DNA from: Deltaproteobacteria bacterium
GTDB lineage: Bacteria; SAR324; NAC60-12
Assembly (NCBI GenBank): GCA_002685535.1
Contig: NYXK01000137.1
Span: forward strand, 1 to 38,148
Direction of reading: 5' to 3'
DNA: 38,148 nt
Shown: in pieces, positions 13,101 to 23,539 of the stretch
Layout of the letters: the number at the start of each line of letters is the position of its first letter
How positions within the stretch are numbered: the stretch's first letter is position 1
Program-made: the position numbers and the translations under genes
Notes under the pieces: generated by a model
The model's database searches: none
The model's input: only the letters and a program-made list of their open reading frames with translations
What the model was told of the DNA's origin: nothing

Positions 13101-13993
13101 CATTCGGCGCTCGAGGTTGCGCGGCCCGAATAATATGATGCCGCAGAATCGAAACATTGAGGCAGCACAGTCTAAAGACGTACTTGACGCTCGGAGCTGA
13201 GCTACGCAATCATGTGCGCAGATGGATTGAAGGAATGTGGACTTGAACAAGCCGGGTGAAAGCGTTGCGTGATCGTGAAAGAAAGATATGTTCATTCAAC
13301 CATAGACGGCGTAGCAAGACCGTGACACCCCTGGAGAGAGTACGACATTCATAGAGGGTGCAGATAGTAGAGGGTGCGGCGATGATCTTTGTGGAGAGGT
13401 GAAATGTCACGGTTGCAAGTCACGAAACAGAAACAAATCAGGGCTCTAGCCCCACACGTGACGAGTAATTGTTCCGTGCTGAAGCTCATTACCACCTGCT
13501 GATAGCTGTCAAGCTCGCTGAAGATCAGGAGCCATATCTGTATGATTAGTAGGCAACGGAGATCATGGAATCAGGAGCACAAGAAACAGAACAGACATGT
13601 GACTCGGTCACGTGTTGGACTGACCTACGGAGGTAGAAGACTTCCTCAAGCTGCTGCACTTCTCGAGTATATTTTCCTGTCAGAGCCAAGTTAGGACTAT
13701 AATAAGCTGCTATTTTCTTTCAAAAGCTTTACAATTTCGCATGATGTTGTCTGGCGCGATTTGAATGGAGAGTGCGACTATTTGGGCAATTAGAAACCGG
13801 TCCACTTTCAAAGTTTGGTTCCCTATACAAGTGTTTGATAACTATTCTAATAAGCCTAACTTTTTGAGTTTAAGAAACCCTCTGCAGATGACTTTTCAAG
13901 TGCTTCATCCACCAATTTCGAACCGCTCTCGTCAGGATCTGCTTCGAATCTTCGCCTACAATACAATAAACGGAATACAGCGGAATAATCAAA
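10131..13993. other. 3.9-kb region without a confident gene; possible relics
   Basis: No gene can be supported. A short tandem of CGTAAT units (~3.7 copies) lies at 11149-11170. Fragmentary ORFs occur on both strands. The most continuous is on the minus strand at 13410..12946, about 155 codons with a single internal TGA at 13212..13210, but it shows no known motif. The part before 13994 is the upstream region of the F-box gene and contains an A/T-rich ctataataag element near 13697. Confidence 0.45.
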
Positions 13994-15253
13994 ATGGTTG
14001 TTCTTACCATTAGCTCTGGGGATCGAGCAATCGTCTCTCGGCTTGACTCTGCCGAACAGTTCTCTGTCATCCAAAATACATCTCAAAGACCAGGCATCGA
14101 AATCACTGTCCCGAACGAAGTCATGAACATGATTGCCCTTCATCTTTTAAAGTCGGACTGGAAAGCTCTACGACTGGTCTCTCGAGATTTTCTCGGCATT
14201 TCTCTAGACCTCCCTCTCTTCACGGAGGTTTGGATCAGTCCATACGCTGAAGATCTCGGAGTGTTCACGAGCATCTGCGGCAACCCGGGATTGGCAAAGC
14301 ACGTTACAAGTCTCATTCTCGATACGACACCCTTCTGGGGAGAGGGTGGTCTGTAAATAAATAAGATGAATGTCAGAAACGTTTCTGATGACATCATAGC
14401 TCTCAGGCGACACATGAAAGAGAGTTTCTCATTCCAGAACTGCCAACAGGACTTGCTTTCCAAAGTCGTAACGTCTTTGAAACGTTTACCAAAAGTCGAT
14501 TCTCTTGTCTTGCGTTGTGGCTTCGCTTCGTGGTTGAACGTCAGGCTCGGGATGGATGACTCAAACGGTCATGACTTGCCAGAGTCTCCCTCGGCCAGAT
14601 CATGGCCACAATTACACTATCTAGATCCAGTTTACAATAATGGTTCCTCAGAATCATTTATTATGGCGCACTACCTCGATTTTGCCGCCGCATGTATAGC
14701 GAAGAGCGATAGCAAGTTCAAAAGCCTTGATTTGCTGCCAGCACCTAAGTCATTGGGTCCCTTGGCCCGTGTTGCTGATATGAACATACCGAACGGGAAA
14801 GTAGCATTTTCGGCTATCCAATCGCTCAAGATACACTGCGCTGTCCTTGGAACTTCAAGATTGGAATACGACCAAGGATTTGTGCAGCTTTTCAAAGCTG
14901 CCATCTCCTTGCAGAAGCTCGACTTATCATTAACTTCCTTGAAAAGCCATTCCCACACATTCACCTCGGAAGATAACCTTTTGGCGCGGCTATTCCACGA
15001 ACATACGCTACCATCGCTCGTAGATCTGCGCCTTGGATTCTTTGCAACAGAGACAAGGACACTGTGTCGCATATTTGACAGCCACCAAGGACTAAAGAGA
15101 GTGTATTTGAAGCAACTAGTCCTTATCGACCGCAACCAGAAATGGATAGAGGAATCATCCAAGCTGTGCCGTGAAAATCCAAGTTTGGATGCTTTCAGAG
15201 TCCATTATCCGCTGGAAAATCCAGCTTGTCATAAACTTGAGGGAGGATGCTAG
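13994..15253 (+). pseudogene. F-box protein gene interrupted by one in-frame TAA
   Basis: One continuous frame of 420 codons runs from the ATG at 13994 to TAG at 15251-15253, broken only by TAA at 14354-14356. Residues ~36-78 are an F-box (IEITVPNEVMNMIALHLL, then ALRLVSRDF), the Skp1-binding motif of SCF ubiquitin ligase receptors. The remainder has the leucine-rich, repeat-like pattern of fungal F-box proteins (KSLDLLPAPKSL, QKLDLSLTSL, LVDLRLGFF), a likely substrate-binding part. The text around the stop reads EGGL-stop-INKMNVRNVSDD, with the same frame on both sides. A 13-base GT..AG stretch at the stop is too short to be an intron. CAA to TAA is the simplest origin. The upstream piece alone would give a 120-aa F-box-only protein. 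A sequencing error or stop readthrough cannot be excluded. Start choice: a TAA codon lies just upstream in frame. Confidence 0.8.
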
Positions 15254-15421
15254 GAAAATACGACAAGCGAATGGGGTGTATGGAACGATTAGGTGGATGA
15301 GCAAGAGAAAAATAATTGAATCGTACAAGTGCGTCGTTATCAGTTCAGATCGTACATCCGCTTCATCCATGTTCGAGCCTACGATCGGCCCCCCCCGTAC
15401 CAAATCATGGTTGATAGACGG

Positions 15422-15935
15422 TCACCACAGCGACTGCCATGGCAGGGAGCTTGCTGCAGTATGAGTACCATACTATTGTGGTTCAACCTTAGCATTTGAT
15501 TCATAGATTCAATGTCCAAGAATCTAGCGAGAGACATACCATCCTTGTATTTGCACACACTGTCATTTCCACAGCTACCCGCGCACTTGCCGATATATCC
15601 ATCCCCGCCACACTGACCCCATTCCTCAATCGGACATCTTCCGCTTTGGGTAGGTAGACTTTGGCTAGCAGTCACCGTGACTGTGTAGTACGAGGTCGAC
15701 GTGCTTTGAGGAGGCTTTCCAGTGACCGTTACATAAGCAGTTGATGTTGAGGTCGTAGGCGTAATGGTTACTGTGACAATTGTCACAGTGCTCGTTACTG
15801 TCACGATGACTTGCTTGAAAGACACCAAAGTTAGCTCTCGCAATCAAGTAGACCTGGGAAAGAGGTTAACCATACAGATAGAGCAATGTTTGCCAGAGCA
15901 AGTAATGGAAGGAACGTAGACTTGGCGAAATGCAT
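15422..15935 (-). CDS. Small secreted CBM1-like protein with Thr/Val/Ser-rich linker (three exons)
   Basis: Exon 1 (15935..15876) encodes exactly a 20-residue signal peptide (MHFAKSTFLPLLALANIALS). The 62-nt intron (15875..15814) has a GTATGG donor, a CTAAC branch site and an AAG acceptor. Exon 2 (15813..15540) encodes QVIVTVTSTVTIVTVT, further Thr/Ser/Val repeats (STSTAYVTVTG, STSYYTVTVTA), then a cysteine-rich module CPIEEWGQCGGDGYIGKC with further cysteines. A second intron (15539..15454, GTATGT..CAG) leads to a short exon 3 (15453..15422). The total is 121 aa. WGQCGGxGYxG is the hallmark of fungal CBM1 cellulose-binding modules, so it may bind cellulose or another wall polysaccharide; no catalytic domain is present. 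The predicted C-terminus (DASSLPWQSLW) lacks the usual final YSQC, so exon 3 is the least certain part. It is convergent with the F-box gene. Confidence 0.72.
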
Positions 15936-16030
15936 AATGAAGGGTTGTTGGTGATGGTATTTGGTTTGTGAAATATCGAAATGTGCCTCCCCAGTGAGAC
16001 CAAAAAAGATCAATCCACAAGACGGACATG

Positions 16031-16040
16031 CGTTATATAG
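16031..16040 (-). promoter_or_regulatory. TATA-like element upstream of CBM1-like gene
   Basis: The minus strand reads CTATATAACG here, about 100 bp upstream of the ATG at 15935. Position and sequence suit a TATA box for the secreted CBM1-like gene. This rests on sequence only. Confidence 0.4.
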
Positions 16041-17315
16041 AAAAGATCGAGGCGCAACTTTACCATGTGGCGGACTGCAAATACCATTGTTTATTCTGGC
16101 TCAGTTGAAAGACATAGGCTATTTGCCGACTTCAGATGAACTGTCGCCGACTGAGCCAAGCAGGTAGAGAGAGTTTGATGTGAATGTCAGCGCATATCAT
16201 TCTCGATAGGTAGATGAAAAATGCGATACGAGCCGCTGTCACAGCAGAAGTGGGGCCAAACGAAAGTTGACAAGTGAATTAATCTAGATATGGGATGCTC
16301 GGAAGCATAGACACCGGATAACAAAGACCTGCGGCTGGTATATATTACATACTCAATCGAGCTTAAATTACAATTGCTGTCTCTGAGAGGGCACTGTCTA
16401 GGCTATGATCAAAGCTCATGCCTTACGCCACAACATCCAGCTACAGATCGATGATCACAACCGGTTCACAAACACAATGATTCTGATGCATATAACCTGG
16501 CTTGCACAGGAAAGGATCCTTACCGGAAACGAAACTGGGATTCGATATCTTCAGGATGTAAACGACCCGATGATTCATCGAATCTACAGAGATAAGATGA
16601 CTTATGAGTGCCGATATATGTCGTGATGGAAAATCAGGCACAATGATGTACCGGGACCAGGGGCGGCACGAGTAAGTAAACAATTCAATTTCGTCCCTAG
16701 CCAGAACACTCCGTCCCTGAGGATCATTACGGACCATCCGATCCTAGACAGTATGATTGGGTGATTTGGCGAACGCGTAAATACAAGGTAGAGATCCCGC
16801 TATGTCCGGCGCAGGACCCAGATTCTTGAAATAGAACTTGTTCCCAGCGACGCGGATTGGGAATTAACCGAGACGTTATAGAAGCTCAATATTAATCGAA
16901 TAAATGAGCGAACCGCTCATAGGGTAGGTCAACCGGAGCAGATGACAACAAATTAAGGAGCAGTCGAGACTTCTAACCCAGCCAGAATGCATGCCTAGAA
17001 GCACCGGTCTGTCCACAATGCGAAAGTGGTGAGGTCATCATGATACACGTGACATGACTTCGGCATACATCTTGAGTCTGGGATAATACGGACATATTAC
17101 TACCAGCTGGACTCTGACTGCGCCTAAACCATAATTGAACGCCGAAGTCATGGTTTAACAAACCAAGCAAAACCCCACTTCTAAGCAGAAGTTTGTATTA
17201 ATACCTTACGGTGGGCCCCGTGCCTCCGCTGTACACACCATCTCCATATACGCCGAATGGCGACGTTCCTCTTTCCGCATTTTTCATCAATGTGGAACAA
17301 GACTATTTGCTTGAT
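16041..17315. other. Intergenic region between CBM1-like gene and small secreted ORF
   Basis: No gene is seen. It is of mixed composition with only short ORFs on both strands. It would contain the upstream regions of the CBM1-like gene (minus) and of the ORF beginning at 17316 (plus). Confidence 0.5.
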
Positions 17316-17793
17316 ATGACTTCCTCATTGACCATTCAAGCACTGATGACAGTCTTACTCGCTTGTGTTGAGCTAGCGCAGCTTGACGCGTTCACCATTT
17401 CAAGGCGCCACATCGGAAACCTTTGTCGCCAGGATGACTTCAGTACGACACCCATAAATCATCCAAGTCATTTCGAAATCTGCACCACAATGTCCATCAT
17501 CACTTGGGGGGACCATTGAGAATCATTCAGAGGGAAGTGAGTCACTACGGCAGCTCATTATTGAGGACCTTGGGAAGATCACTAGTGGAAATAGTCAAGG
17601 AATGTTAGGTGCTGGCTACAGAGATGCAGGTGTCTTTAGAAGAGTTTGGCGCGATGATGGTGAAGAGTTTATGAAGTTGACCAAGGAGCTGAGGTATGTA
17701 TGTCAAGCTCGAGATGGCAGGGAAGCTACTGGGTGGAAACACAGAGATTGGGAGCCAAAGATCTTCGGCGGGTGTGATACCACAGTTCCATAG
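17316..17793 (+). pseudogene. Possible small secreted cysteine-containing protein, split by frameshift at a G6 run
   Basis: I do not recognise this gene. From the ATG at 17316 a 67-codon frame begins MTSSLTIQALMTVLLACVELA, a signal-peptide-like hydrophobic start, and stops at 17517-17519. A second open frame, shifted by one, runs from before 17500 to TAG at 17791-17793 (TIENHSEGSESLRQLIIEDL ... DWEPKIFGGCDTTVP). The two overlap across a run of six G at 17506-17511. Taking one G out joins them smoothly (SIITWG-TIENHSEG) into a 158-aa protein. That protein would have a putative signal peptide and four cysteines after it, a profile common among small secreted fungal proteins. It may be a pseudogene, a sequencing error in the homopolymer, or two chance ORFs. 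No homologue is claimed. Confidence 0.35.
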
Positions 17794-19073
17794 TCCGTTG
17801 GGAATCCATGTTTACCTTTCGGAAGAATTATCAAACATCTCTATATACTTTCCACGTTAGATTTAGATCCCTCCTTAGCAGCAGATATGAAGCTTTCGCG
17901 GCCTCCGTAGGTGATGCATGCGGCTGGATCCTGTACACTTGAGCATTGTCACCCCAAAATCTAACCAAAGTTGTAGCAGATACCTTGAAATACTTACTGC
18001 AACAGCTACATCGAAATACCTAAAAACTTCTTTGGGGCTCAGGGGCGGAAGAATTTCAGGAACCTCATTCAAAGGTAGGTGGCTATCGACTCACATGAGT
18101 TTCACGTGAGCAGAAGACCCCGCTGCAGATTGCTTGGTGAGACAAAGTTTAACCCAACCTCAGCCTCAGCTTCAATGCAGACGCCACTTCATCATCCCAT
18201 CACAGCAACACACCCGCTTTGTAATTTGTTATTTCCACAACCTGGAGTCTCTTCCCCTGAGTGAGAAGCCCCCTTTCTCTCTCTCCCTGATAGTTAAATG
18301 GCCCTCGGGTGGGCCGGGGACTCAATGCAGCAAACTCGCCGCCTTCTTTCTTCAACCGAGGACGTCAATGGAATTACTAAGGCGCAGGCAATCTGCCTTT
18401 CTCTACGTTGACGGATTACAAAGCAAGTGCCTATCTTCATCCGAGGCTCGAGGAAGTTCAAATCAATTCATCAAGTCATGGCAATGTCTCAAAGCGGGGT
18501 ACCAGAGCCATCGAGGAATCAAACAGAGCTTTTGCAAATATACTAACCTCATCCGCAAGTTCTCCATATTGTGGCGTCCAGAACTTTATCTCATTCACCA
18601 AAACATCACCTCCACATCTAGAATCTTCAACATCCTCGGTCCACTACCAAATGGAGATCAGTCTTGGCGAAAAAAAGGAAAGGTCCGTAGCGGCTGATCA
18701 TCCAGTCTTGGCTGTGCATCATCTCCCTCGTCTGGCAGGAGCCAAGATTGTGCGATTACTCCACAAAGACATCTGTTAACCTTAGAACCCTTTAGGGGTC
18801 CTTTGCACGGTTCAGAAAAGCCATGCCTGCCAATGGATGGGGGAATTGGGATGATCATTCCCCGCTTCGGTAGACGCTGGCAGCTGCCACCACCAAGCCG
18901 GTATCTGAATAGCTTCATCTAGCTTTACTGCTAGTACATGACGGCCGGGGAAGAGGCAAAGTCATGAATGTTGCAATCCGTCTGATCTGCGAATATAAAG
19001 TTGCGATGAATTCCCCTGCAGAGACAGATTTCATCTTCCATCAAGTCATCATCGTTTCTTTCTAGATTTCATC
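17794..19073. other. Intergenic region upstream of the subtilisin gene
   Basis: No confident gene. Two overlapping plus-strand ORFs (18134-18697 and ~18381-18779) lack recognisable motifs. The 3' part is the promoter of the protease gene, with a TATA-like element near 18991. Confidence 0.45.
18991..19000 (+). promoter_or_regulatory. TATA-like element of the subtilisin gene
   Basis: The sequence gaatataaag lies 74 bp upstream of the protease ATG at 19074, followed by a pyrimidine-rich leader (tttcatcttccatcaag). Distance and sequence fit a TATA box. Confidence 0.45.
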
Positions 19074-20352
<1,279 letters not shown>

Positions 20353-20569
20353 ATCTTTGGAGAAGATCGTATTTTGGCATGCTCTTCTGTCAGGGGCAAA
20401 AACACTAAGATAATTTTGATACATTTGAATGACATGAAAATACCTCAACAAGTATTAAATCATCCACCCTCCAGTGATCGGATATTTGCTTGTTTATTGT
20501 TACATTGACTTACATGACATTGATAGTTTACATGACCTTTACCTAGGTATATACCCTGGATGTATTCAC

Positions 20570-21043
20570 TCATCGTTCCCTCTTGACCAGCGCAACCCCC
20601 TGAATGTCCGTACCATTTCCAGCACTTTCCAACTTCCCTCCCGCCAAAGCACCTCTACCCGGATTCACCAGAGCTTGCCTCCTATCCACCTGTTCCAAAA
20701 ACTCCTGGTGACTTCTAGGTCTCGGCAAAGACTGCAGATAGAGCCCCTGCTGCGTGTGCTCATGATCAAACAACCTTCTATTATCATAGTAAAAGTTCTT
20801 CACACTCGGCAAACTTCCCGTATCCTTCTGCTGGTACACCTCCAATCCACGACGACAGGCATCAATCTGCCACTTCACACCCTGGTTCAGAGTATCGGAT
20901 CTGGATTTGGGCTTGAGCCATAATTTCAATGTCGCGGGATTGTTTGGTGACTTTGATGATCCCTCCAGCTGGAACACGACGGCTGGGAAGAACCGCCCGA
21001 TTTCGATGAGAGAATCTTTGTGGGTACCAAGCAATTTGATCAT
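20570..21043 (-). CDS. Orphan 157-aa ORF, looks like the 3' part of a larger gene
   Basis: An open frame runs from ATG at 21043 to TGA at 20570 on the minus strand. I do not recognise it. The sequence is varied and protein-like (GRFFPAVVFQLEGSS, LKLWLKPKSRSDTLNQGVKW, KNFYYDNRRLFDHEHTQQG, then a Gly/Arg-rich end). It uses G/T-ending codons, as the 3' halves of other genes in this window do. No signal peptide or membrane segment is seen. Its ATG overlaps the TGA of the dioxygenase pseudogene in a TCATGA context, so it has no upstream space of its own. It could be the C-terminal remnant of a gene truncated when the dioxygenase copy arrived, an unspliced exon of a larger gene, or a chance ORF. 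No function is proposed. Confidence 0.4.
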   Translation of the reverse strand: MIKLLGTHKDSLIEIGRFFPAVVFQLEGSSKSPNNPATLKLWLKPKSRSDTLNQGVKWQIDACRRGLEVYQQKDTGSLPSVKNFYYDNRRLFDHEHTQQGLYLQSLPRPRSHQEFLEQVDRRQALVNPGRGALAGGKLESAGNGTDIQGVALVKRER

Positions 21044-22297
21044 GAGTCAGATGCGGTGGCTCCAGATGGCGCAGCTCCTTGATCACCACCAGTTGACTCT
21101 CCGCTGGTCGACTCGACACCTCCAATAGCGTAGGAAATAGCGGCGGGGTTAGTGGTGTTTAAAAGAGTTGTGCTAATATCGAGAGTTAACTAGGCTAAGA
21201 GCTTAGCCTAGAGAGTGTCATCGAGCATGACGTAGTTGAATACGGGATTGCTGGAAACGGCCTTGATAGCGAACACCATATCGTCAGCGTTGGAGGTAAC
21301 TTCTTGGGTGTTGGTGTTGTATAATAAGAGAAGCTTGACCTGATCTCAAATAGATTGATCCCAGAATGTCTGTATAATATGTCTTGCTATAAGGTCGTAA
21401 ATAATCCCGTTGTTTCAAAGAGCGGCATTCATGTGTAGAATAGTATAGATGTGGGTTACACGGCTGGTATAGTAGCCAGCGAAGATAATGTCGAACAAGG
21501 CAATTGCATCGTTGTTAGTAGCTTGAAGGCCTCGTAAAAAGATCTCGTCGAGGATAAAGACGTCGTTGGTGTTTCCGTTACCGGACATGGTGGTGCCCGG
21601 GTAGACACTAGTCGAGTTACAGTCTTTGTAAGTCAGTAGGTAATGCTGTGAGTTGCAAGTCGTGATTTATTAACTTACTAAATATCTTGAAATACTTTCC
21701 AACAACGGGCTTGCATGTTTCCACATCAAGGATCTGGAAGTCGTAATGGATAGGGACTCCAACCTGCTCGTCAACCAGGTCGGATCGAATATACTTTCCA
21801 GCAACGTCTTGATTGTTGTCAGTATTTCTACAGTTATGTACTGGGACGGGTCGGCTCGGCAAAACTCACAGTATAAACCGCTCTCTCCTTCAGGAGTCAA
21901 AACACATGAACCGTTGGAGGCAAATATGGTGGTCTCAGCGGTATCCAACGTATATTCAAGACTAGTGGACTTGTGATCGGTGGCAAGGGCCGAGGTGACG
22001 TCGCGTGCTGCAAAAGCCAAACGTTAGCATAATTACCATGCTTGCAATTGGAGTTGTGAAAGACATACCCTTAATGCCACGCTTCTTTATTAATCGAGCA
22101 GTAACATCGCTGCGTCTTTGAGCAGCGCATGCTTTGAGACCACGGGACTTGATCTTGGTCGCGTAATGAGTCAAATATTTGCTGGTGTACTGGAACACTG
22201 CTTCTCTCATAGCAATCTCGCGGTCAAGATCGTGGTTGCCATGAGCAGAGACAGCTCCTGCAGAGAGGACGACAGCGGCAATAGTGGAGAAATGCAT
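21040..22297 (-). pseudogene. Intradiol dioxygenase-like secreted protein, pseudogene with four stops
   Basis: Four exons reconstruct in phase: 22297..22069, 22007..21870, 21807..21679 and 21623..21040. The introns are 61, 62 and 55 nt, with donors GTATGT, GTGAGT and GTAAGT. The product begins with a signal peptide (MHFSTIAAVVLSAGAVSAHG), then ARDVTSALATDHKST, CVLTPEGESGLYYVAGKYIR and DFQILDVETCKP, CNSTSVYPGTTMSGNGN, IFLRGLQATN, and NTNTQEVTSNADD, ending in a Gly/Ser-rich tail. This is the fungal extracellular intradiol ring-cleavage dioxygenase family, relatives of catechol 1,2-dioxygenase. Exon 4 has TGA at 21415-21417 and 21346-21348, and TAG at 21208-21210 and 21190-21192, yet stays aligned to the end. 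Conserved GHYT and THIH, which carry the iron-binding histidines, read GYYT and THIY, so iron binding should be lost. No indel is needed. It is a clear, fairly young pseudogene. Confidence 0.88.
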
Positions 22298-22782
22298 CTT
22301 GAATAAATATCTTTGAAGTCAAGCTTTCCAAAATGAATAAGCTATCAAGCCGATGATATCCAACACGAAGACAAGAAGGTAGATAGCAACGGCTCGGTCG
22401 ACCATCGCAATCGTCAGAGGACTCGTGGTCGACATCGTGGTGATGACGCTTGAGTGCTCGATCCGTAGTTAGATTAGAGAGGAAGTTGAATTCGATCGCT
22501 CGAAGTAAATTCTTCGTGTTTGGTTAATCGAACTTGACTTTATGAATTGATGTCTCGACACTTGGTTGAAAGGAGAATAGTTCTTCGAAGAACGGTAAGA
22601 CAATGAGCCCCCAGCTTCAATTTATACTTGGTATACTTCGTAGATGGCCAAAATAACCTGCCTTTCATGTCTGTGCCTCTTCTCGAAATTTCTTTAAAGC
22701 AGCAAATCATGTAACATGAATTCCATAATTCTTGCATTCTTGGGTAGGGTCACCAACTCCCTGCACGGAACACGGCTATGTA

Positions 22783-22945
22783 CCTTCCGTACGAAGTAAG
22801 TGACATGCAGCTTTCGCATATAGTAGCGAATCAAACGATTTGTAAAGTACGTAAAGTTTTAAACTTAACTAGGGACGCTAATCTATTCTTACCTTTTAAA
22901 TAGCATCTGTACGGAGGACGCAGCCAAAAGTCTAGCAACGCCAAG
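22783..22945 (+). repeat. Dispersed repeat, copy 1
   Basis: About 160 bp, similar along its length to 26005-26160 and in its first part to 23171-23245. The conserved core reads gacatgcarctttcgcatat then agtagcgaatcaaacgattt. It starts with CCTTCCGTAC, and GTACGGAGG follows at 22909, nearly inverted ends about 135 bp apart. Differences from copy 3 are mostly C/T and G/A transitions. Confidence 0.75.
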
Positions 22946-23170
22946 ATAAGTAAACGCCACAACTCGCTTGGCAGGCTCTGGTTGCGTACTTGGTCGCCGG
23001 CGAATCTATTATGCCAAGCCTTCTGGAGAGTTCTCCAGTGCAAGGGCCAACTGCCCAATCAGGAAACTGGAAACCGAAAAATTATACTATTCTAAGTAAA
23101 GCTTCATTTCCCTCTTGGCGGAATAGATACGCCTGATACGAAGTATGCTTTTCTGTGTTGCCCACTATTA

Positions 23171-23245
23171 AGCGACATGCAACTTTCGCATATGGTGGCG
23201 AATCAAACCCTTACACGAAGTTTCAAACTCTGCTAGGCGCTGGTT
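23171..23245 (+). repeat. Dispersed repeat, copy 2 (partial)
   Basis: It shares agcgacatgcaactttcgca and gcgaatcaaac, then cgaagtttcaaa and a shorter tail, with copies 1 and 3. It lacks the CCTTCCGTAC end, so it is truncated or more diverged. It sits about 300 bp upstream of the PhzF-like start. Confidence 0.65.
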
Positions 23246-23539
23246 TGTTCCTAGTATAATTTGGAAGAGCTTTTCAAAACGCGGTCGCATGCTTAAGCGA
23301 GCGGATGCACCCAATTGGAGGATTTCATTTTTAGCCAGATTTTGATGGAGTTGCAGGGGCACGTACTGTCAGAAGTAAAGCAATATCTTGTCATTCTTCG
23401 TTTAACAGTTGACAAGAAGATGTTTTCGACAAGAAGACAGAACTCAACGTTAGTATTTCTCTTCCCCCTCCTAATTTACATCGTTCCAGGAAGTATCTCG
23501 TCCTCAATCCCTTCTCGCTTCACCACCACCCCTCACACA

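Larger units (their letters stand above)
22298..23539. other. Divergent intergenic region with two copies of a dispersed repeat
   Basis: This region lies between the dioxygenase pseudogene (minus) and the PhzF-like gene (plus). It holds two repeat copies, listed separately. The frame of the PhzF gene is open back to 23315, but the extra residues do not resemble the family and the stretch overlaps an intron-like sequence (gttagt ... ttccag, ~23450-23493), so it is treated as leader. Confidence 0.5.

Noticed and set aside
14354-14366. GTAAATAAATAAG as an intron removing the F-box stop
   Set aside because: 13 bases is far too short for a fungal spliceosomal intron.
18134-18779. Two overlapping plus-strand ORFs (187 codons, and ~132 codons from 18381)
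   Set aside because: They overlap in different frames, neither has a motif or good start context, and they abut the subtilisin promoter. Not enough to call a gene.
23315-23539. N-terminal extension of the PhzF-like frame (75 codons)
   Set aside because: Family similarity starts after the ATG at 23540, the extension is near a repeat copy, and it includes an intron-like gttagt..ccag stretch. Treated as leader.
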